From Prorocentrum cordatum (Eukaryota; Sar; Dinophyceae; Prorocentrales; Prorocentraceae): a DNA stretch of 53,679 bases. A model generated the notes under the pieces. It was not told the DNA's origin. It worked only from the letters and a program-made list of their open reading frames with translations, and did not search any database. Shown here piece by piece: positions 48,332-53,679 of the stretch. Numbering within the stretch: the stretch's first letter is position 1; each line of letters starts with the position of its first letter. The DNA lies in contig CAUYUJ010014258.1 in NCBI GenBank assembly GCA_963575745.1, forward strand, positions 368,458 to 422,136, given 5' to 3'. Position numbers and translations under genes: made by a program.

Positions 48332-48740
48332 GCGCGCTCTCGCGGGAGCCCGCTCGGGAGGACCGCGGGCTGAAGACCAAGCGCGGGAACACGCCCAGCG
48401 TGGAGGCCGCGTCTTGCGGCCGGAGGGGGGGGGAGGAGGGAGGAAGAGGAGGAAGAGGAGGAAGAGGAGGAAGGGGAGGAGGAGGAGGAGGAGGAGGAGG
48501 AGGAGGAGGAGGAGGAGGGAGGAGGAGGAGGAGGAGCGCGCTCTCGCGGGAGCCCGCTCGGGAGGACCGCGGGCTGAAGACCAAGCGCGGGAACACGCCC
48601 AGCGTGGAGGCCGCGTCTTGCGGCCGGAGGGGGGGGGAGGAGGGAGGAAGAGGAGGAAGAGGAGGAAGAGGAGGAAGGGGAGGAGGAGGAGGAGGAGGAG
48701 GAGGAGGAGGAGGAGGAGGAGGATGAGGAGGAGGAGGAGG
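48332..48740. repeat. Tandem 204-bp duplication of exon-like sequence plus (GGA)n
   Basis: GCGCGCTCTCGCGGGAGCCC to GCGTCTTGCGGCCGGAGG is followed by about 100 bp of GGA/GAG. The whole block is repeated once, 204 bp later, practically unchanged. On the minus strand each block reads (CTC)n, GCAAG|, then a frame DAASTLGVFPRLVFSPRSSR, AGSRESA: an exon-like piece with its own polypyrimidine tract. Confidence 0.9.
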
Positions 48741-48937
48741 AGGAGGATGAAGAGGATGAGGAAGATGAAGAGGAGGGGGAGGAGGAGGAGGAGGAGGAGG
48801 AGAAGAACAAGGTGGATAATGGTGATGAGGATGCTGATGTTGGTGCTGCTGCTGATGATGCTGATGCTGATGCTGATGCTGATGCTGATGCTGATGCTGA
48901 TGCTGCTGATGATGATGATGACGATGATGATGATGAC

Positions 48938-48994
<57 letters not shown>

Positions 48995-49035
48995 GGTGGT
49001 GGTGACGATGTGCAGAAGGAGGAGGAGGAGGAGGA
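48741..49035. repeat. GAG, GATGCT, GAT and GGT arrays
   Basis: Successive trinucleotide and hexanucleotide blocks that read poly-Asp/Ala on the plus strand. Confidence 0.95.
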
Positions 49036-49859
49036 AGGGGTGGGAGGTAGAGGATAAGGTTGGAGGGGAAGTTTGGGACAGGAGTGGGGGTAGCGGGTAG
49101 GAATAGCAGGATGAACTTCGGCGTGCCAGCGTGGGTGAGCGCCCCCTGGGATCTCATCAGTGCCCGGTGTAGGGGTCGAGGAGAGCGGGGATCAAGGGAG
49201 GGGGGATATCTCAAGTGCTAGTCCGAGGGAGTGTGTTCTCCAGGCGTCCACGTATTCCCTCAATGCAGAGGCCGTCGTACTGAATGGGTGCGTTTTCCAT
49301 CGGACGTGATACATTTCTGTACCCAGCTATGCCAACATATTTCGAACGACTGGCTCAACCAGAACTCCAGGTTGTACATCCCTGGGACGAAAGTTTTTCC
49401 TCTTGGGCCCGGAGCGAAGGTTCGAAGTCTTGAGTAGACGCGTATGAGATACCCGCCGTCGGATCCAATGAAGTTCGCGCGGATCCATTTTTTGTGTTGG
49501 TTTGTGTTTCGGTGAATCCGATTTCTGTCTGCGAGGTTCTGATTTCGGATTTTCCCGGATCCGCGTCCCACCTTAGTTTTATGGGCCCTGCGTCGTCTCG
49601 CGCACTCCCATCAATTCCCCGCGCGAGCGGGCCCCATTCAACATGAATACACACATCCCTCTCCCCCCGGTTGCTGCAAACAGCTCGTCCTGTCGCCGTC
49701 CGTTCGGAGGCGCCGACGTTGTCTCGCGAATTCCTCATGGCCATTTTCACCTCAAGAGGAAAATCTTTCGTCCTGCGTAAGTAGTCTGGCCATCATGGCC
49801 CGAACCGTCCTCGTGATTCTGATGAGAAGGACGAGGAGTACAAGGAGGAGGAGGAAGAC
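49036..49859. other. Unassigned unique stretch with open frames on both strands
   Basis: Plus frame 49231-49437 (HISNDWLNQNSRLYIPGTKV to a stop) and minus frame 49750-49355 (NSRDNVGASERTATGRAVCS...) are both free of repeats and fairly coding-like. They overlap and I cannot choose between them. No family or trusted splice site recognised. Confidence 0.35.
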
Positions 49860-50350
49860 GAGGAGGGGATGACGATGATGATGCTGATGATGATGCTGAT
49901 GATGATGCTGATGATGATGCTGATGACGCTGCTGATGATTATGATGCTGCTGCTGATCATGATGATGTGGATGCGATGATGATGCCGGTGATGCTGATGA
50001 TGCTGCTGCTGATAATGATGCTGCTGGTGATGATGCTGATGCTGGTGGCGATGCTGATGATGATGCTGATGCTGATGCGGATGATGCTGCTGCTGATGAT
50101 GGTGGTGGTGTTGATAAAGCTGCGATGATGATTATGATAATGATGCTTATGATGATGCTGATGATGGTGATGACGCTAATGCTGCTGATGATGATGATCG
50201 TGATGCAGGTGGTGATGGTGATCATGATGGTGATGACGATGGTGATGGTGATGCTGATTTTAATGATGCTGGTGTTGATGATGATGGTTTGATAATGATG
50301 ATTATGCTGATGATGCTGATTATGCTGATGATAATGATGATGAGGAGGAG
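49860..50350. repeat. GATGCTGATGAT satellite
   Basis: About 490 bp of GAT/GCT trinucleotides with substitutions, then a short GGA block. Confidence 0.95.
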
Positions 50351-50544
50351 GATGAGGATGGGGGGAGGAGGGGGAGGGGGAGGAGGACAAGCGAGGTGCG
50401 CTCGCGTCATATCTGACGTCCTACCCCTTCCTCCCATCCCTTACCATGGCGCTGATTTTCTCTATCCGCGGGCGCGTGTCGTAGCGGACCTGTAGCTCCG
50501 CGCGCGCGTGCGTAGCGGGTGGTGGTGCGCGTGCGTGCGTGCGT

Positions 50545-50632
50545 GCGTGTGTGCGTGGTTGTGGTGGTGGTGGTGGTGGTGGTGGTGGTGGGTGGTGGTG
50601 GTGGTGGTGGTGGTGGTGGTGGTGGTGGTGGG
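50545..50632. repeat. (GGT)n tract
   Basis: Near-pure GGT, preceded by a short GTGCGTGC run. Confidence 0.95.
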
Positions 50633-50639
50633 CGCGCGA

Positions 50640-50800
50640 GAAAGAGGCCCGCGCTGGGGCGAGAACGCCATCCTGAACGACGGAGGCCAAACACCGATCC
50701 GAAAATGAGGCCCACGCTGCAGCGGGAGCACGATTCGGAACGATTCGGGAGCAGAAATGAGGCCGGCGCTTCAGCGAGAGCAGCATTTTGAAAAAAACGC
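50640..50800 (+). repeat. ~57-bp tandem repeat related to the 83-bp core
   Basis: Three units (GAGGCCCGCGCTGGGGCGAG, GAGGCCCACGCTGCAGCGGG, GAGGCCGGCGCTTCAGCGAG) resemble the GTGCGCGGCGCTGAGGCGAG part of the composite repeat that follows at 50985. Confidence 0.8.
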
Positions 50801-50984
50801 AGGCGAAAACCCAACTCCCGGGAATCCCGTGTGTAAAAAAACAGTACGCGGGGGGGGTGTCTACTACTCCCAGCGCGCCATCAGGGGAAGAGGGAGAGTA
50901 GTATTCATATTGAGTAATTGTGGAGGAGGAGGAGGAGGAGGAGGAAGAGGAGGAGGAGAAGGAAGAGCAGAGGGATTAGTGTAA

Positions 50985-51815
50985 CCCTAAGACCAATTAT
51001 CGATGTTGCAGTAACCCTCCCTCCAAGTTCCCTCTTCACAGGTTCCTTTGGAAGTGCCCCGTTGGAAGATAACGGCTTAAACATCCGGATCTGTGCCAAA
51101 AACACAATTCCTGGTGCTTCAACGCTGCGAATCAAAAGTTCTGTTGCGTCCCGACTATCCTGAATCCTGCCAGAACACAATCGTTGGGACGTCAACACCG
51201 CGAATCAACGTAACCGTTGCGCCCTGACAGTCACACATCGTGCCAAAACGAAGTTTCTGGGACGTCAACCGTGAGAGTCCTTGAAACTGTCAAGAACTCT
51301 GTAAACGAATGTGCGCGGCGCTGAGGCGATAACCACATGTTGAAAAGGCACCGCCCTCCATCTGTGAATCTTTTTGCAAACTTGTAGGACGAATGTGCGC
51401 GGCGCTTAAGCGAGAGGCACATTGAAGCTCTTGCAAATGTTTAAGACGAGTGTGCGCGGCGCTGAGGCGAGAGGCACAGTTTGAACAGGTAACGCCCTCC
51501 ATCCTTGAAGGTCTTTTGCAACATTGTAGGACGAATGTGCGCGGCGCTCAGGCAAGAGCAACATATTGAACATGAGCCGCTTTCCACCCGTGAAAAACTC
51601 ATGCAAATTTCAAGACGGGTGTGCGCGGCGCTGGGTCGAAAATCACCACCTTTTGAACACGATCCGCCCTCCGTCCGTGAAGCTGTTGCTTTTTTTTTCA
51701 GCTGGGAGATCATACATTGCGAGAAAGTCTCAGGCGAAACGCCCGGCCCGCCCTTACCGACACGCCTCGGGGTGCGTCAGGGAGGAGTCGTTTTTGAGTA
51801 AAAGGGGTGGAAGAG
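50985..51815 (+). repeat. Composite dispersed repeat with ~83-bp core, copy 2
   Basis: Same order as 1305-1985: a (GGA)n tract, CCTCCCTCCAAG, TTCACAGG, CGCGAATCAACGTAACCGTT, then several ~83-bp cores (GTGCGCGGCGCTGAGGCGAG, CCTCCATC or CCGTCCGTGAA), then GTCTCAGGCGAAACGCCCGG and GACACGCCTCGGG. Slightly longer than copy 1. Non-coding. Confidence 0.85.
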
Positions 51816-52294
51816 GAAAATGAAGATCACAGGGGGGAAGGAAGACGACACGGGCGAGGACAAGGAGGAGGAGAGGAGGATGAGAGGAGGAAGAGGAGGA
51901 GGAAGACACAGATGAGGGGATGGGAGGACGACTGGGCGCATGTGACTGACCAGAAGGCCAAGGGAAAGCAAGGCGGGGGGCTCGCGATTAGGTGATGGGG
52001 GGTGGGGGGTGCCTGCGAAGCAGCGGGGTGCTGCCCCGGAGGTGTTGTCCAAGCGAGTCCTGGCCGAGCTCGCGGGGCCGCCAGGGTGCGTCTGCTCTCC
52101 ACCAGAGGCGCTGGTGGAGGAGGAGGAGGAGGGGCGCAGGAGGATGAGGAAGTGAAGAGGGAGATTGTAGGAGCAGGGATGCGGGGCAGAAGGAACATGA
52201 GGAGGCAGATAAGGAGCGTGAGCCTCAGGAAGTTGCAGCGATCCCTTTCCCCGCCGAGAGCAGATCGGTGTGAAGAAGCGGCGGCCCTCGGCGG
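51816..52294. other. Purine-rich stretch without a recognised gene
   Basis: GGA-rich patches (51865-51905, 52115-52160) separated by unique sequence. Open frames on both strands extend into the candidate frame at 52295. Confidence 0.5.
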
Positions 52295-52627
52295 GTGGAT
52301 GGGGACCTCCCCAAACCAGATGTTGCTGATTCTTTGCCGACTTCCGTGGCCGAAGCTCGACGAGGATCTCGAGACCATGATTCGACAGGCCTGGGCCACA
52401 TCTGCCGAACCATACCTGGTATCAGAAATGGTCGGAGCTTGGACCTGAGAGAAGCAGCACCTAAGAGGGGAGCATGTGGGCCCTTCCGAGCTGTTTCGTT
52501 CACAGGCATCGGTGGCCCAGCCAATTGCAGTAGCAATGCCGTTGTTCGAAGTTTTGCGGCGTTCGTGCGCGAGCACGTCGTGCACACTTTCGCTACACAT
52601 TTTGCCAGCGTGGGTCCCAAGCCCTGA
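52295..52627 (+). CDS. Candidate C-terminal exon, unknown protein
   Basis: Open frame ending IPGIRNGRSLDLREAAPKRG, then ACGPFRAVSFTGIGGP, NAVVRSFAAFVREHVVHTFA and THFASVGPKP before TGA. Balanced, repeat-free composition. The start is arbitrary; an upstream acceptor was not resolved. A competing minus frame of up to 274 codons overlaps (LGTHAGKMCSESVHDVLAHE...). No family recognised on either strand. Confidence 0.3.
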   Translation: MDGDLPKPDVADSLPTSVAEARRGSRDHDSTGLGHICRTIPGIRNGRSLDLREAAPKRGACGPFRAVSFTGIGGPANCSSNAVVRSFAAFVREHVVHTFATHFASVGPKP

Positions 52628-52659
52628 TTTCTTGCAGCCCATGCTGTGCAATCAATGTG

Positions 52660-53305
52660 GTGCATTCAATGTAGTGCAATCTAGGTGGTGTAGTCCATGT
52701 GGTGCAATCCATGTGGTGCAAAACAACGCTCAACAATGCAAAGCAATGCGAGCCATGCGAAGCAACGCACAGCGATGCAAAGCAGTGCAACACGGTGCAC
52801 ACCAATGCAAACCAATGGAATGCAATGCAACACAATGCAAAGCAATGCAACGCAATGCAAGACAATGCAAAGCAATGCAACGCCATGTAAACCAATCCAA
52901 AGCAAATCGAAGCAATGCAACGCAATGCGATACAACGTCTTGCAAAGTTAAGCAAAACAATAAAACGTAACGCGTAGCGGCGCACATGCAACACGATGCA
53001 ACACACTGCAAGCAATGCAAAGCAACGCAAAGCAGTTCAACACAGCGCAAACCAATATAAAGCAATGCGAAGCAATTCAACGCAATGCAAAACAATGCAA
53101 CTACATTCAACACCGTTCGGTTCGATGCAACGCAAGCACAGCAAAGCACCGCTCACCAATGCTCACGCAATCCAGGGCAAGGCAGCGCGATGCAGCGCAG
53201 TGCGAGCCGGTGCAGAGCAGTGCGACTCGATGCCAAGACGCAGAGCAACGCAAAAAGCAATGCGAAGCAAGACAAAGGCAACGGAACGCGAGGCAGAGCA
53301 CACAT
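52660..53305 (+). repeat. GCAATGCAAA minisatellite
   Basis: About 650 bp of a degenerate 5/10-bp motif (GCAATGCAAA, GCAACGCAAT). The first ~80 bp use a CATGTGGTGCAATC variant. Repetitive frames on both strands are artefacts. Confidence 0.95.
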
Positions 53306-53307
53306 AA

Positions 53308-53480
53308 TGACGTCGACCCCCCGAGGTCTCGACCCCCCGAGGTCTCGACCCATTCCCCGGGACCGTTTTTTCGTCCTGAGTCGTTTTTTGACGGTCCCGA
53401 GGGCCGGTACGGGCCCCCAAAGGCCAAAAACAATGAAAAACCTTTTGTCGTGATTTTTTCATAACTCGAGGGGGTCTGGG
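53308..53480 (+). repeat. Dispersed repeat GACGTCGACCCC, copy 2
   Basis: Related to 23500-23658 (GACGTCGACCCC, doubled GAGGTCTCGACCC, CCCATTCCCCGGGACC, TTTTTTGACGGTCCCGAGGG, GGGCCCCCAAAGGCC). GACGTCGA recurs at about 53501, perhaps the far boundary. Confidence 0.75.
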
Positions 53481-53645
53481 GTCCTCCCCTCCCCATCATG
53501 ACGTCGAGCCTCGCACACGCAATCCAACATCGTGACCGATGGGGGCGAGGGCGTCGGGCGGCCACAGGCCAGGCGGACCGACAGCCGGGCCCTCGCACCG
53601 GCAGCGTCGCGACCGAGGACGGCGGGCGGCGGGCGGGGAAGGGGG

Positions 53646-53679
53646 AGGAGGAGGAGGAGGAGGAGGAGGAGGAGGAGGA
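53646..53679. repeat. (GGA)n tract, cut by the window end
   Basis: Purine trinucleotide array that runs to the last base. The sequence before it (53481-53645) is unique and GC-rich with no recognised gene. Confidence 0.9.

Noticed and set aside
1-53679. tRNA, rRNA, snRNA or spliced-leader genes
   Set aside because: I looked for T-loop GGTTCGAATC-type motifs and for the spliced-leader core (TAGCCATTTTGGCTCAAG) on both strands and saw none. The GCCATTTTGG at 7898 does not continue as a spliced leader.

Overview
The window looks like nuclear DNA of a core dinoflagellate. It is GC-rich and dominated by simple repeats, minisatellites and short inverted-repeat elements. The few coding pieces are small exons separated by kilobases of repeat. 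At least two introns appear to start with GC rather than GT, and the exons favour AG|G junctions; both are known dinoflagellate habits. The high GC and multi-kilobase introns fit a genome such as Prorocentrum better than the smaller Symbiodiniaceae genomes, but the genus is inference. I found no rRNA, tRNA, spliced-leader, CRISPR, bacterial operon or reverse-transcriptase signal.

Layout. 1-2.1 kb: two Mutator-like miniature elements, a (GGA)n tract and a composite repeat. 2.1-10.65 kb (minus): the only gene I can name, a GILT-type thiol reductase, seen as three phase-0 exons (10651-10421, 4871-4779, 2218-2102). Its introns are about 5.5 and 2.6 kb, and its C-terminal exon or exons lie outside the window. 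10.7-16.3 kb: repeats, a TA-flanked miniature element and two likely minus-strand exons of unknown function. 16.2-23 kb: a block of tandem arrays (68, ~159, 78 and ~11 bp, then a 931-bp higher-order repeat). 23.5-30.4 kb: the densest cluster of miniature inverted-repeat elements, a probable plastid-targeting first exon at 24965, a possible small exon at 26662, and two converging open frames (28248-28739 plus, 29272-29531 minus). 30.4-39 kb: a 66-T tract, (GA)n, ~270-bp and 102-bp tandem arrays. 39.1-42.5 kb: three diverged ~1-kb tandem units sharing a conserved acidic reading frame. 43.4-47.7 kb: probable plus-strand exons at 43924, 45187 and 47414, the last two phase-compatible, with a TA-flanked element starting two bases after the 45187 exon. 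48-53.7 kb: simple repeats, a second copy of the composite repeat from the left end, and a GCAAT minisatellite.

The most interesting material is the collection of short non-autonomous DNA transposons: about fifteen copies in roughly ten families. Several have target-site duplications, and one has an intact paralogous empty site. One family carries terminal GT and AG dinucleotides that could act as splice sites (introner-like). A second theme is that coding exons sit directly against (CTC)n/(TCC)n tracts on their sense strand, so tract orientation may report transcription direction.

All similarities were judged by eye, with no alignment or database search. Exon limits other than those of the GILT gene are proposals.
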